Assembly: GCA_050330095.1 (NCBI GenBank)
Contig: JBHJOC010000038.1
Span: 7,323-71,322, forward strand
Length of the DNA stretch: 64,000 nucleotides
Reading direction: 5' to 3'
Source of the DNA: JBCBWG01 sp036804185
GTDB lineage: Bacteria > Pseudomonadota > Alphaproteobacteria > Rhizobiales > Hyphomicrobiaceae
The position numbers and the translations under genes were made by a program. Of the stretch, positions 50,860 to 60,297 are shown in pieces (the first letter of the stretch is position 1; each line of letters starts with the position of its first letter). Below the pieces are notes generated by a model, which had not been told where the DNA came from, made no database searches, and was given only the letters and a program-made list of their open reading frames with translations.

Positions 50860-51519
50860 TCAGACGGGCCGCTCGGCCTTGATCATGCGAACAACATCGG
50901 TCAACCGCTTGGCAATCAACGCGCCGGTCTCGACAGCCTGCTTGAGGGGAAGGCGCTGCTGAATGATCTGATTGAGGTCGTCCTGCGCCGCGCCAAGCGC
51001 AAAAAACACGTCTTCAGGCGGCGTGATATCTCCGTCCTCGACCGCGGCCATCACATCGGCCGCGTTCTGGGCCGAAAGCACCAGCATCGACGCCGTGTCG
51101 TTCATGAGCTGGTAAAACACGCGCGCCTCGTCGGGAGTCACGCGCGTTCCATGAACGCCGAATTTCAGAGGGGCCGCAGCGGCTTGCGACCCTGCAAACA
51201 GCCGCGGGTTACGGAGGAAGCGGCGGAAAATCTCTTGCAACCCGAGGCAGCAGCTTTCCAGGTCGCGAAGAGCGGCTGCAGGCTTGCGCCGCGTTTTCGA
51301 GCGGTCTGGCGTCTTGTCCTGAGCGACCCAATTGACAGCTGCAATCGACGTCACGGCGGCCAGCGCCGACAGCGCCGGCAGGACGACGATAAACGGATCG
51401 GGTGCAATGCGCGTGTCAGCATCGGACGAGCCGGTTGCCTGGACAGCCCCTTGCGCATTCTCGGTTGGCTTGCTCTCGCGGGACACCGGTCCACCCCGTC
51501 TCGGTCTCTGGACACGCAT
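50860..51519 (-). CDS. Unknown membrane-anchored protein in the sdhA-sdhB gap
   Basis: This 219-residue protein has a polar N-terminus, a membrane helix at about residues 42-64 (FIVVLPALSALAAVTSIAAV) and a helical C-terminal part (about 75-219), with three or four predicted helices. I recognise no family. It reads in the same direction as sdhB and ends 207 bases before it. ATG at 51519 is assumed; the frame starts at 51561. Its position inside the sdh locus may suggest a role in complex II assembly, but this is only positional. Confidence 0.55.
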   Translation of the reverse strand: MRVQRPRRGGPVSRESKPTENAQGAVQATGSSDADTRIAPDPFIVVLPALSALAAVTSIAAVNWVAQDKTPDRSKTRRKPAAALRDLESCCLGLQEIFRRFLRNPRLFAGSQAAAAPLKFGVHGTRVTPDEARVFYQLMNDTASMLVLSAQNAADVMAAVEDGDITPPEDVFFALGAAQDDLNQIIQQRLPLKQAVETGALIAKRLTDVVRMIKAERPV

Positions 51520-51653
51520 AGTCCTGCGCCGAACTCTATGGCAATCGATTGGCGGGCGCACCAGTCATTGGCGATGCGCTTTCCGTTCAGAGATCGCCGG
51601 CCGAGCGTCGTAGCACCCGGCAGACCACGACGTTCAGTAGGGATCACGCCGCC

Positions 51654-52103
51654 ATGGTCGATCGGCTCGCCGATATCATCCAAGACCCCGCCGCCGAGCT
51701 CGCAGCCATCTTGTTGGCCATGGTCCTGCTCGCCGGGCCGATGATCTGGCTCGCGATTTGGTATCACCGGACACTTCGCAAGACTGCCGATGGCAGGGCC
51801 TTGCTCGACGAGAACAGCAAGTGGCCCGCAAATCCTCATCGTTTGAGCGCCCGGTCGCTTACCGGCGCTGCAAGAATGGCCCGCGACATTCAGCGCGGTC
51901 GTTATGGGGCCAAGGTGCGCGCCGTCCAGAAGCGCACCTATTGGGTGATCGGGCTCTGGGTGTGTTTGAACGTCGCAGCGTTCGCGTTGCTGTTCGCTGC
52001 GCAGGAGCGCAACAAGGCGAGAGCTGCCCAGCAGCAGCCCTCCGCACTCAAGTCTCAGCCTTCTGCCAATCCGTCCGCGAGCGAGGCGTGGAAACGTCAG
52101 TAA
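51654..52103 (+). CDS. Unknown two-helix membrane protein overlapping sdhA 3' end
   Basis: This 149-residue protein has membrane segments at about residues 15-38 and 98-117, a basic loop between them, and a Gln/Ser/Ala-rich C-terminus. It is on the opposite strand to the sdh genes and overlaps the sdhA stop by 7 bases (52097-52103). AGGGA lies 12 bases before the ATG. No family is recognised. The frame begins at 51549 but I prefer 51654, where the helix follows directly. Confidence 0.55.
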   Translation: MVDRLADIIQDPAAELAAILLAMVLLAGPMIWLAIWYHRTLRKTADGRALLDENSKWPANPHRLSARSLTGAARMARDIQRGRYGAKVRAVQKRTYWVIGLWVCLNVAAFALLFAAQERNKARAAQQQPSALKSQPSANPSASEAWKRQ

Positions 52104-53950
52104 ACGCGCGCCTTGGGCTCGATGTAGCCAACCTCGTTCGTCATCGTGAACGTGTGCACAGGGCGATAGTCAATGGCGACTGTAGCGGCCGCATCATCGG
52201 CCCAAGCGAGCGTGTGCTTCATCCACTCACCGTCGTCCCGGTCAGGATAGTCTTCGCGCGCATGCGCACCGCGGCTTTCGGTTCGGTTCGCAGCGCTGAA
52301 AACGGTGACGGCCGCCTGGTTGATCAGGTTGTCGTACTCGAGCGCCTCGATGAGATCCGAGTTCCAGATCAGCGAACGGTCGGAAACCTTGATGGCCGGG
52401 GTATTGCGCCAAACGCCCGTAATCAGTTCGACACCCTCTTGGAGCACGGTGCCATCGCGGAACACAGCGCAGTTGTTCTGCATGATGCGCTGCATGTCGA
52501 GCCGCAGCTCGGCCGTCGGGGTGTCACCGCTCGCGAAGCGGAATTTATCAAGGCGCGCCAGCGCCCGCTCTGTCGAATCTCCAGCCAGCGGTGCGTGCGA
52601 GCCTCCACGCTCGACGGCCTCAGCACACCTGAGCCCCGCCGCGCGACCAAAGACGACGAGGTCAATGAGCGAGTTCGAGCCGAGACGGTTCGCACCATGG
52701 ACCGACACACAAGCGGCTTCGCCGATCGCCATCAGGCCCTGCACGACTGAATCCGGGTCCCCGTCCTTCAGTGTCAAAACCTCGCCGTGATAATTCGTGG
52801 GAATGCCACCCATATTGTAATGCACGGTCGGCAGCACCGGAATCGGCTCGCGGCGCACATCGACACCTGCAAACACCTTGGCGTTTTCCGTAATGCCCGG
52901 CAGGCGTTCCGCGAGGATATCCGGATCGAGGTGATCGAGATGCAGATAGATATGGTCCTTCCGAGGCCCGACGCCCCGCCCCTCACGGATTTCGATCGTC
53001 ATCGAGCGCGAAACGACGTCGCGCGATGCCAAGTCCTTGGCTGATGGGGCATAGCGCTCCATGAAGCGCTCGCCTTCCGAGTTCGTCAGGTAACCACCCT
53101 CGCCACGCGATCCCTCCGTGATCAGAACGCCAGCACCATAGATCCCGGTCGGGTGGAACTGTACAAACTCCATATCCTGCAGCGGCAGCCCTGCGCGCAG
53201 CACCATAGCGTTGCCGTCACCGGTGCACGTGTGAGCAGATGTGCATGAGAAATAAGCGCGCCCATATCCACCCGTGGCAAGGACCGTGCGCTTGGCGCGG
53301 AAGCGGTGGATCGAGCCATCTTCGAGGCAGAGGGCCAGGATGCCGCGGCATACGCCATCGTCATCCATGAGCAGGTCGAGGGCGAAGTATTCGATGAAGA
53401 ACTCGGCGGCATGCCGCAACGACTGACCGTAAAGCGTGTGCAGCATGGCATGGCCGGTCCGGTCCGCGGCAGCGCATGTGCGTTGGGCGGGAGGGCCTTC
53501 GCCGTACTGGGTCGTCATCCCGCCGAAGGGGCGCTGGTAAATGCGGCCATCCTCGGTCCGGGAGAAGGGCACACCGTAATGCTCGAGCTCGTACACGGCT
53601 TCGGGCGCATTGCGGCAAAGGTATTCGATGGCGTCCTGGTCACCGAGCCAGTCGGCACCCTTGACGGTGTCGTACATGTGCCAGCGCCAGTCATCTGGCC
53701 CCATGTTTCCGAGCGACGCAGCCACGCCGCCCTGCGCCGCAACCGTGTGGGATCGCGTTGGGAAGACCTTCGTGACGCAAGCCGTCCTGAGCCCGGCCTG
53801 GGCAGCGCCGAGCGTTGCGCGCAGGCCCGCCCCGCCAGCTCCAACGACCACGACATCGTAAGCGTGCTCCTGGATCGGGTAGGCACGTCCATTGAGGCTT
53901 GGCGCTTTGCCGTTGGATGCGCCGTTCGAACCGTGTCCGTTGACTGCCAT
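52097..53950 (-). CDS. sdhA: Succinate dehydrogenase flavoprotein subunit
   Basis: This 617-residue subunit holds FAD and the dicarboxylate site of complex II. The FAD loop is VVVVGAGGAGLRATLGAAQAG, the flavin-linking histidine is in RSHTVAAQGG, the EFVQFHPTGIYGAG and GSRGEGGYL segments shape the active site, and HGANRLGSNSLIDLVVFGR is the second signature. The start gives a 28-residue extension, common in alphaproteobacteria. It follows sdhD by four bases, in the operon sdhCDA. Confidence 0.98.
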   Translation of the reverse strand: MAVNGHGSNGASNGKAPSLNGRAYPIQEHAYDVVVVGAGGAGLRATLGAAQAGLRTACVTKVFPTRSHTVAAQGGVAASLGNMGPDDWRWHMYDTVKGADWLGDQDAIEYLCRNAPEAVYELEHYGVPFSRTEDGRIYQRPFGGMTTQYGEGPPAQRTCAAADRTGHAMLHTLYGQSLRHAAEFFIEYFALDLLMDDDGVCRGILALCLEDGSIHRFRAKRTVLATGGYGRAYFSCTSAHTCTGDGNAMVLRAGLPLQDMEFVQFHPTGIYGAGVLITEGSRGEGGYLTNSEGERFMERYAPSAKDLASRDVVSRSMTIEIREGRGVGPRKDHIYLHLDHLDPDILAERLPGITENAKVFAGVDVRREPIPVLPTVHYNMGGIPTNYHGEVLTLKDGDPDSVVQGLMAIGEAACVSVHGANRLGSNSLIDLVVFGRAAGLRCAEAVERGGSHAPLAGDSTERALARLDKFRFASGDTPTAELRLDMQRIMQNNCAVFRDGTVLQEGVELITGVWRNTPAIKVSDRSLIWNSDLIEALEYDNLINQAAVTVFSAANRTESRGAHAREDYPDRDDGEWMKHTLAWADDAAATVAIDYRPVHTFTMTNEVGYIEPKARVY

Positions 53951-53954
53951 GATC

Positions 53955-54347
53955 TCAGGTCCCGAAGCTGATTTTCAGCACTGCATAGCTGCATGCCAAG
54001 CCGATCAGAATGCTGAAGAATGTATTGAGGAGGAGAAACACGATTTTTGTACCGTCGTTCGCGATGTAATCCTCGATGATCACCTGCATCCCGAGCCGCA
54101 TATGGAACGTGCCTGACAGCACGAGAAGCAGCAACATGAGTGCGACAAACGGATTGGCAATCAGCTGCCGTGCTTCTTCATGGGAGGCACCCGCGATGTT
54201 GGCGACGAGCCAGACGAGCCCGCACGCGAGTACGACGTTGGCGACGGCCGTCACGCGCTGCTGCCAGAAGTGCGTCGCCCCCTCCTTCGCAGAGCCGAGC
54301 CTGCGAACCCGCTTCAACGGCGTTCGCATCGAGTTTCCAGAGACCAT
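53955..54347 (-). CDS. sdhD: Succinate dehydrogenase membrane subunit D
   Basis: This 130-residue membrane-anchor protein has three hydrophobic helices (about 37-57, 67-88 and 105-128). It contains SGTFHMRLGMQVIIEDYI, where the histidine is the heme b ligand and the HxxxGxxxxxxDY word is diagnostic of SdhD. RTPLKRVRRLGSAKEG begins the N-terminus, as in alphaproteobacterial homologues. Start at 54347 is preferred to the frame start at 54503. Confidence 0.93.
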   Translation of the reverse strand: MVSGNSMRTPLKRVRRLGSAKEGATHFWQQRVTAVANVVLACGLVWLVANIAGASHEEARQLIANPFVALMLLLLVLSGTFHMRLGMQVIIEDYIANDGTKIVFLLLNTFFSILIGLACSYAVLKISFGT

Positions 54348-54436
54348 ATCGTCGAGCTCCGTCGAGCGCTGAAGAGACTTGGCGATGGCCGGAACGGCGC
54401 ACGCACAGCCTGGTTTCCATACGTGATCGCAGTGGT

Positions 54437-54811
54437 TTAGATGAATGCCAGAGCCCAGATGACGACCGTAATGCCGATCGAGAAAACGAGCGAGGCCCAG
54501 CACAGGCGGTCAACAGTCGCAAGGTCGAAGCCGCGACCGGTATCCCAGATCAAATGGCGGATGCCGCCGGCCATGTGGTGCATCAGCGCCCAGGTGTAAC
54601 CGAACAAGACCACAAGGCCGAGTGGGCTGCCGAGAATCCCCGCCACGAAATCGAAGTAGGCCGGCCCGACGGCGGCGGCGACCAGCCACCACGCGAGCAA
54701 GATCGTCCCGACATACAGGGCAGCGCCCGTGATGCGATGGACGATCGACATCACCATATTTATGCGTGGCGTGTAGATCTGGATGTGCGGCGAAAGCGGG
54801 CGTTGGGTCAT
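54437..54811 (-). CDS. sdhC: Succinate dehydrogenase cytochrome b556 subunit
   Basis: This 124-residue membrane-anchor protein begins RPLSPHIQIYTPRINMVMSIVHRITGAALYVG, the standard SdhC start. The serine and arginine in SIVHRITG contact quinone. Three hydrophobic helices follow. The heme histidine is in ALMHHMAGGIRHLIWDTG. It heads the operon sdhC-sdhD-sdhA. Confidence 0.96.
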   Translation of the reverse strand: MTQRPLSPHIQIYTPRINMVMSIVHRITGAALYVGTILLAWWLVAAAVGPAYFDFVAGILGSPLGLVVLFGYTWALMHHMAGGIRHLIWDTGRGFDLATVDRLCWASLVFSIGITVVIWALAFI

Positions 54812-55010
54812 GCGAACGACACCTGTGGCGGCCAGAGTAACAGTCGGCTTGAGACCCGGGTGGTTTATCGCGCCGCAACACGGCCAGCAATCGTCCGATC
54901 GGCGGCCTCACGCGATCGTCAGTGCTGCACAACTTTGCTGCGGCCGCATCCCCGACGTATGGGCACGGTGGTGCGCTCGTGCGGGTGACGGGTAACGTTG
55001 TCGCGCCCGC

Positions 55011-55988
55011 TCAGGACAGCGCGCCGTTGATGGCCCGGGCCAGGGCGTGGCCGCTTGCAAACCCATGCTCGGCCAACCGCCCCGTGCACCAATCTCCGGC
55101 GACGCCGACCCGGTCTTTCGTCGAGAACACGCACCCTTCGCCGAGCGGGCGATCGGTCAACCCGTACTTCCAAAGATGAGCAACCATCTGCGCGGGTTGT
55201 TGGGGTGGAATATTGAGCAAGTGACAGACCTCAGCCCAGAGTTCCTCGGCGACAACGGACGGCTGAAGGTCTTCGGTCTCCCGGCTCCACGCTTGCGACG
55301 CGTGGACGACAACGTGTTCTTCGCGCGAACGCCGCCCTGGTTTCGCGCTGTTGCGGCAGACCCAACGCACCGTCTGGGACATATCGGAATAGACGTCGAA
55401 TTTCGGCAGCACAGGTTCAGATAGCCGGATCGAGACGGACCAGCATGGCGCAATCCGTACGGCACTGAGGACATGGGCCATCTCGTCGAGGGGCCCGAGC
55501 AGTAACGCGGCTTGTTGCGCAGGCACTGCAATCGCGATCGACGAATAAGGGCCTTCACGGGTCTCATCGTCGAACCAGACCCACCAGCCACCTGGCTCGC
55601 GCGCGATCGTGTGGGCCGCGCGACCGAGAAATACGCGAACACTCTCTGCGAGCGGCCGCACGATCGCAGCCATGGTCGGTGCGCCGACGTACCACGGCAG
55701 CATGCTGCCGTTGAAATCTTCCTGCGCCATCGCGATCCGGGGTTGCCATCGCTGCAGATAGCCAAGCGACATCAGTTCGTCGATGAACGCGCGAAAGAGT
55801 GTGGTTCGGGCCGTAATGTATTGTGCGCCGTGATCGAACGACTGGGTTCCCATACGCAGACTGCCGAGGCGACCGCCGATCCCCGATCCCTTCTCGAACA
55901 TGTCGACGAAGTGTCCAGCGCGGCGCAACTCGCGCGCACAGGCCATTCCCGCAATACCTGCCCCGATGACGGCTACTCGATGCGGCAC
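55011..55988 (-). CDS. Renalase/amine-oxidase-like FAD flavoprotein
   Basis: This protein of 325 residues has the dinucleotide loop VAVIGAGIAGMACARELRRAG at the start and GRLGSLRMGTQSFDHGAQYI, typical of renalase-like NAD(P)/FAD oxidoreductases in bacteria. The C-terminus contains GVAGDWCTGRLAEHGFASGHALA, the second FAD segment. The substrate is unknown. I prefer GTG at 55988, which sets the Rossmann loop at residue 5 after GGAGAAAG; the ORF continues to 56051. It stands between sdhC and the mesaconyl-CoA hydratase gene, on the same strand. Confidence 0.85.
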   Translation of the reverse strand: MPHRVAVIGAGIAGMACARELRRAGHFVDMFEKGSGIGGRLGSLRMGTQSFDHGAQYITARTTLFRAFIDELMSLGYLQRWQPRIAMAQEDFNGSMLPWYVGAPTMAAIVRPLAESVRVFLGRAAHTIAREPGGWWVWFDDETREGPYSSIAIAVPAQQAALLLGPLDEMAHVLSAVRIAPCWSVSIRLSEPVLPKFDVYSDMSQTVRWVCRNSAKPGRRSREEHVVVHASQAWSRETEDLQPSVVAEELWAEVCHLLNIPPQQPAQMVAHLWKYGLTDRPLGEGCVFSTKDRVGVAGDWCTGRLAEHGFASGHALARAINGALS

Positions 55989-56238
55989 GGCCGATCCGCT
56001 TTCTCCAGCATCCCCGGAAGCGACCCCAAGTGATCGGCGTTCCGAGCACAATCCATGACCTGCACCCCACCGGGTACGGGCCAGCAGGGTCCTCCCCAGC
56101 CTTGTCAGACTACGCGCGAGTTGCTCAGGTTTGGTTAACGCTCGCGGGTCTTCGGCGCGGCTTCAGTTCCGTCCTGGCAGGACAAGAGGGGGCGCGGTGC
56201 AAACCCTGATGCCGAGAGCCTGGGAAACGATCGCGTGC

Positions 56239-57297
56239 TCAAAGGACCGGGATGACGCACCAGAGGTCGAGGTCGAGAACGACGCCTGCTGTCCCAGGGC
56301 CCGCAGGGGCCGGTTCGGTTGGGAATTGGCCGCACGGCATGTTCTTGGCAGCAACGAGCCGCAGGCGCAGCACACCGAGATCCGATCGGCCGCTCACCGC
56401 TGCCTTGTCGAGCACCTGGGACCACGCATAAAGGGTGTCTCCTGCGAAAGCCGGCGACAGGTGCCGTCCTGCGTTGATCCCTGCGACTGAAAATGCGTTG
56501 CCGAGGCCATTGAACGACAGGGCACGGGCGATCGAGATCACGACACCGCCATAGACGAGGCGACGGCCAAACCGCCCCGCGCCCTCAGCATGCTGATTGA
56601 AGTGAATTTTCGCGGTATTTTGATAGAGCCGCGTTGCGATCTGGTGCTCTGCCTCTTCCAGCGTTGCGCCATCGACATGATCGATCTGCTCGCCGAGCTC
56701 ATAGTCATTGAAACCGTGGCGAGAGCCGGACAGTGCGCGATCGTAAGCGCCAAGCGCGCCAGCCGGAACCGATATCGCAATGTCCGAAGGCGCAACCGTG
56801 CTGGCAAGTTCCGGAAGGTGAGCTGCAGGTGCCGGCGTTGCGGGATCCCGCTTGTTGACCATGACCCAGCGCACGTAGGTCAGCACAGGTGTCCCGTCGG
56901 CCTTGAAGCCCTCGGTGCGAGCATAGACCACACCCGTTCGGCCGTTGGAATTTTCTTTGAGACCGATCACCGTCGAACGCGCCGACAGCGTGTCGCCGAT
57001 GAACACCGGCGCCAGAAACCGGCACTCCGCATAACCAAGATTGGCGACCGCGTTGATCGAAATATCCGGCACGGTCTTTCCGAAGACCACGTGAAACACC
57101 AGGAGGTCATCAACAGGCGCGTCAGGATAGCCGATCGCACGCGCGAACGCTGCTGACGATTGGACTGCAAAGCGACTGCCGTAGAGGCCTTGATAGAGCG
57201 CAACGTCGCCGGCGCTGATCGTGCGTGGCGTCGCGTGGGTGATCGTTTGCCCGATCGCAAAGTCTTCAAAGTAGTTGCCGGCCGAGGTCTTGGTCAT
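56239..57297 (-). CDS. Mesaconyl-CoA hydratase (beta-methylmalyl-CoA dehydratase)
   Basis: This 352-residue double-hotdog MaoC-type enzyme closely matches mesaconyl-CoA hydratase of the ethylmalonyl-CoA pathway, which turns acetyl-CoA units into glyoxylate and propionyl-CoA-derived C4 acids. Diagnostic segments are NYFEDFAIGQTITHATPRT, the APVDDLLVFHVVFGKTVPDISINAVANLGYAE core, and LKENSNGRTGVVYART. The second domain has KIHFNQHAEG and LVYGGVVISIARAL. It is followed (upstream on this strand) by a CoA ester lyase gene. Start at 57297 matches the family N-terminus. Confidence 0.92.
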   Translation of the reverse strand: MTKTSAGNYFEDFAIGQTITHATPRTISAGDVALYQGLYGSRFAVQSSAAFARAIGYPDAPVDDLLVFHVVFGKTVPDISINAVANLGYAECRFLAPVFIGDTLSARSTVIGLKENSNGRTGVVYARTEGFKADGTPVLTYVRWVMVNKRDPATPAPAAHLPELASTVAPSDIAISVPAGALGAYDRALSGSRHGFNDYELGEQIDHVDGATLEEAEHQIATRLYQNTAKIHFNQHAEGAGRFGRRLVYGGVVISIARALSFNGLGNAFSVAGINAGRHLSPAFAGDTLYAWSQVLDKAAVSGRSDLGVLRLRLVAAKNMPCGQFPTEPAPAGPGTAGVVLDLDLWCVIPVL

Positions 57298-57381
57298 GGC
57301 GGGTTGCCTCTGCGAGGTTCGGGAGGTCTCAACGACAATGCTGGCAGTCGCAATTCGCGGCGACGACCGCTGCGCGCGCAT

Positions 57382-58251
57382 TCATACGAGGCCGATCGCG
57401 TCAGCAAACGCCACGGTGCGTCGCGCCATGTCCGCATGCAGCAGCTCGATCATCCGCCCATCGATGCTGATGACGCCCTTGCCTTGGTTCTCTGGCAGAG
57501 CGAACGCCGCGAGGATGCGCCGCGCCTCTGCGACGGCCTCAGCCGTCGGCGAGAAGACCTCGTTTGCGATCTCGATTTGGCTCGGGTGGATCAGCGTCTT
57601 GCCGTCCATGCCCAGCATGCGACCCTGTTCGCACTCCGCCCGGTAGCCCTCGAGGTCCTTGAATGCGTTGTAGACACCATCGAGTACGTCAATGCCGTGG
57701 GCGCGCGCCGCCGTGACCGTCGCGCTCAGCCAGTACAGTGCGGCCGTCCGGGCGGCATCGAGCGTCGCGCGCGTCTCCTTGACCAAGTCGTTGGTGCCGA
57801 TGACGAAACAGGTCAGCGGATAGGCGTCCCCAGGCGCGAGCGCAGCGATCTCAGAGACGTTGAGGACCCCGGCGGGGGTCTCGATCATGGCCATGAGCTC
57901 GACGGTCGGGGCGATGCGCGCAGCTGACATTTGCGCGCGGATCGCTGCAACGTCCGGACCCGACCCGACCTTGGGCACAAGGACGGCGCTGACACCGACG
58001 TCTGCAGCCAACGCCAGATCGTCGGCAAACCACGTTGTCGCGTGGCCGTTTGTGCGCAGCGCAACTTGTTTGCGTCCGTAGCCCTCGCCGGCAAAGGCCT
58101 CAGCGATGTTGACGCGCGCCGCGGCCTTGGCCTCTGGCGCAACAGCATCCTCGAGATCGAGAATGAGCAAATCCGCCGCGAGCGATTTTGCTTTTTCGAG
58201 TGCCCTTGCGTTGGCACCGGGCATATACAGTGCGCTACGGCGTGGCTTCAT
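57382..58251 (-). CDS. CoA ester lyase (malyl-CoA lyase / malyl-CoA thioesterase type)
   Basis: This 289-residue CitE-like TIM-barrel protein probably acts in the ethylmalonyl-CoA pathway next to mesaconyl-CoA hydratase. Features are RRSALYMPGANARALEKAK near the start, LILDLEDAVAPEAK (metal-binding Asp and Glu), MIETPAGVLNV and GKTLIHPSQIEIAN. Two enzymes of this pathway look alike: the L-malyl-CoA/beta-methylmalyl-CoA lyase (about 320 residues) and the (3S)-malyl-CoA thioesterase (about 280). The shorter length and start favour the thioesterase-like group, but sequence alone does not decide. Confidence 0.85.
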   Translation of the reverse strand: MKPRRSALYMPGANARALEKAKSLAADLLILDLEDAVAPEAKAAARVNIAEAFAGEGYGRKQVALRTNGHATTWFADDLALAADVGVSAVLVPKVGSGPDVAAIRAQMSAARIAPTVELMAMIETPAGVLNVSEIAALAPGDAYPLTCFVIGTNDLVKETRATLDAARTAALYWLSATVTAARAHGIDVLDGVYNAFKDLEGYRAECEQGRMLGMDGKTLIHPSQIEIANEVFSPTAEAVAEARRILAAFALPENQGKGVISIDGRMIELLHADMARRTVAFADAIGLV

Positions 58252-58489
58252 GGGACGTCCTCGGCTGAAGCGATAGCAGTCGACGGTCAGAGGCAACGAT
58301 GTAAGCCTCGTTTGGTTGACGCCGCTGGCGCCGGGTTTCCGGATACAGCGGCAGCGTCGACCAAGCATGGGCCGCGCAACTCAAGGAGCACTGGCCGTTA
58401 CAATCGGCAGCGATCATTTTTTGCTGCGCTGCACAATATGTCAATCACGACGGGATGCCACCCGCCGTTCGGTGAAGGGGGCGAATCCT

Positions 58490-59380
58490 TTGGCACGAAT
58501 TATCGCCGTCTCGTCGCAGGTGGCGTCGGGGCATGTTGGGCTCTCAGCCATGGTTCCTGTGTTGCAGGCGCTGGGACATGACGTGATCGCACTGCCAACT
58601 GTCTTACTCTCCAATCACCCCGGCCACGCTCATGTCTCCGGCGTTCGCATTGCCCCCGAGGCGCTTGACGCCATGGTGCAGGCGCTCGATGACAATGGCT
58701 GGCTCGAAAATGTCGCTGCCGTCGTCAGCGGCTACTTGCCGAGCCCGGACCACGTCGCGGTCGTTGCAAGACTGCTCGATCGCGCTGTCACAAACGCCGA
58801 CGTGGCTGGCGGCACGGGCTGCCGCTACGTCTGTGATCCCGTGCTCGGCGACCAACCGAAAGGCCTCTACATCGACCGTGCAGCGGCCCTGGCACTGAAA
58901 GACCTCCTTTTGCCCAGGGCGCACGAGATTACGCCCAACGCCTTCGAACTCGGCTGGCTCGCAGGGTTCGATATCGCAACGGTTGACGATGCGACGCACG
59001 CAGCATCCGTACTCGGCCGCCCATGGACTACACTCACGTCGCTCCCCGACGCGGCACACGACAGGTTGCTGGCCTTGCGAATGATGCGATCCCCAAGCCG
59101 TGATTGCATTGTTGTAACGGAACAATCGTCTGTTCCGCGGCGCGATCAGGTCCCGCATGGAACGGGCGATGCTTTCGCGGCAGCACTTGTCGGGTTGCAG
59201 GCTCAGGTACGACCGCCGGACAGGCCACTCGCATGTGTCATGCGCCTGCTGTCGACGCTGGTCGACGCCAGTGTCGGACGCCCGGAACTTGCGCTTACCG
59301 AGCACCTCCCGTCGCTGGCGACGCTGAGCGATCGAACCTCACGCCTCTCGACCAAGCCCCAGCACGGTGATGCGGAATGA
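58490..59380 (+). CDS. pdxY: Pyridoxal kinase
   Basis: This 296-residue ribokinase-like enzyme phosphorylates pyridoxal to make the cofactor PLP. It has RIIAVSSQVASGHVGLSAMVPVLQALGH at the start, then LPTVLLSNHPGH, VCDPVLGDQPKGLYI, ITPNAFELGWLAG and the catalytic HGTGDAFAAALVG (Asp). It begins with TTG at 58490, with AAGGGGG nine bases upstream, because the family's IIAVSS strand starts four residues later; the frame extends to 58316 without homology. The TGA stop overlaps the ATG of the next gene. Confidence 0.9.
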   Translation: MARIIAVSSQVASGHVGLSAMVPVLQALGHDVIALPTVLLSNHPGHAHVSGVRIAPEALDAMVQALDDNGWLENVAAVVSGYLPSPDHVAVVARLLDRAVTNADVAGGTGCRYVCDPVLGDQPKGLYIDRAAALALKDLLLPRAHEITPNAFELGWLAGFDIATVDDATHAASVLGRPWTTLTSLPDAAHDRLLALRMMRSPSRDCIVVTEQSSVPRRDQVPHGTGDAFAAALVGLQAQVRPPDRPLACVMRLLSTLVDASVGRPELALTEHLPSLATLSDRTSRLSTKPQHGDAE

Positions 59381-60108
59381 CGCCATGGGTCGCCGGCGCC
59401 GATGGCTGTCCCGGCGGTTGGGTCGTCGTGCTCCATCCGGTCGCAGAACCGGACAAAGCGCGTGTCGTCAGGGTTGCAACCTTCCGCGACCTACTCGCAC
59501 TCACGCCCGAGCCAAAACTGATTGCAATCGACATCCCCATCGGACTGCCAGACCGAATCGGTCCCGGCGGTCGCGAGTGCGACATTGCAGCCCGGCGCGT
59601 GCTCGGCCAGCGCCAGTCGGCCGTGTTCGCGATGCCGTCGCGCGCGGCTGTCATGTGCGACGACTATCGCGCAGCCTGCACCGTTGCTTTCGCCACCTCA
59701 GATCCGCCCCGCAAAATCTCGAAGCAGGCCTTCAATCTCTTCCCCAAGGTCCGGGAGGTCGACTCGCTGATGACACCCGCGCTGCAGGAGAGGGTCCGCG
59801 AAGTCCATCCCGAGGTGGCTTTCTGGGTGCTCAACGGACGATCGCCGCTTTCGACACCGAAAAAGATCAAGTCGCGACCCAATCCCGAGGGATTGGCCCA
59901 GCGCGCGGCCCTGCTGTCGTCGGCGGGCTACGATCGCGCAGCCGTCGAACACATGTGGTTTCCGCGCCACCAGGCAGGGGCAGACGACATCATCGACGCA
60001 TTCGCCAATGCCAGCGCGGCGGTCCGTATCCTCCAAGGGTGCGGCGTGCGCTTTCCCGATGCGCCGGCCCGTGATGGCAGAGGCCTCAAAATGGAAATCT
60101 CGGGTTGA
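59377..60108 (+). CDS. DUF429 family protein
   Basis: This 243-residue protein matches DUF429, an RNase H-like fold of unknown function. It has WVAGADGCPGGWVVVL at residues 4-19, then IAIDIPIGLPD (possible metal-binding aspartates), GRECDIAARRVLG and a C-terminal HQAGADDIIDAFANA. It starts within the stop codon of pdxY (ATGA), so the two are translationally coupled. No function can be given. Confidence 0.85.
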   Translation: MTPWVAGADGCPGGWVVVLHPVAEPDKARVVRVATFRDLLALTPEPKLIAIDIPIGLPDRIGPGGRECDIAARRVLGQRQSAVFAMPSRAAVMCDDYRAACTVAFATSDPPRKISKQAFNLFPKVREVDSLMTPALQERVREVHPEVAFWVLNGRSPLSTPKKIKSRPNPEGLAQRAALLSSAGYDRAAVEHMWFPRHQAGADDIIDAFANASAAVRILQGCGVRFPDAPARDGRGLKMEISG

Positions 60109-60297
60109 GGCCGTTGGCGCCTGGCCGCATCGTGGCCGCCGGGAGAACTGGCCCCTGCCGAAAGCGGCTTGAGCCCAATTGGCGAAAGACAAACTCGCCG
60201 ATCGTGCTATCGCCGTTGCGATTGTGAGGCGGCGATCGGCCCAGATGACGCACAGCCCAGTGCCATCCTCACGCAAACCATCGAGTGACGCACCCGC

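Noticed and set aside
51332..51613. 93-residue plus-strand frame opposite the unknown sdh-gap gene
   Set aside because: It has no features, and its strand and position are explained by the better-supported minus-strand frame.
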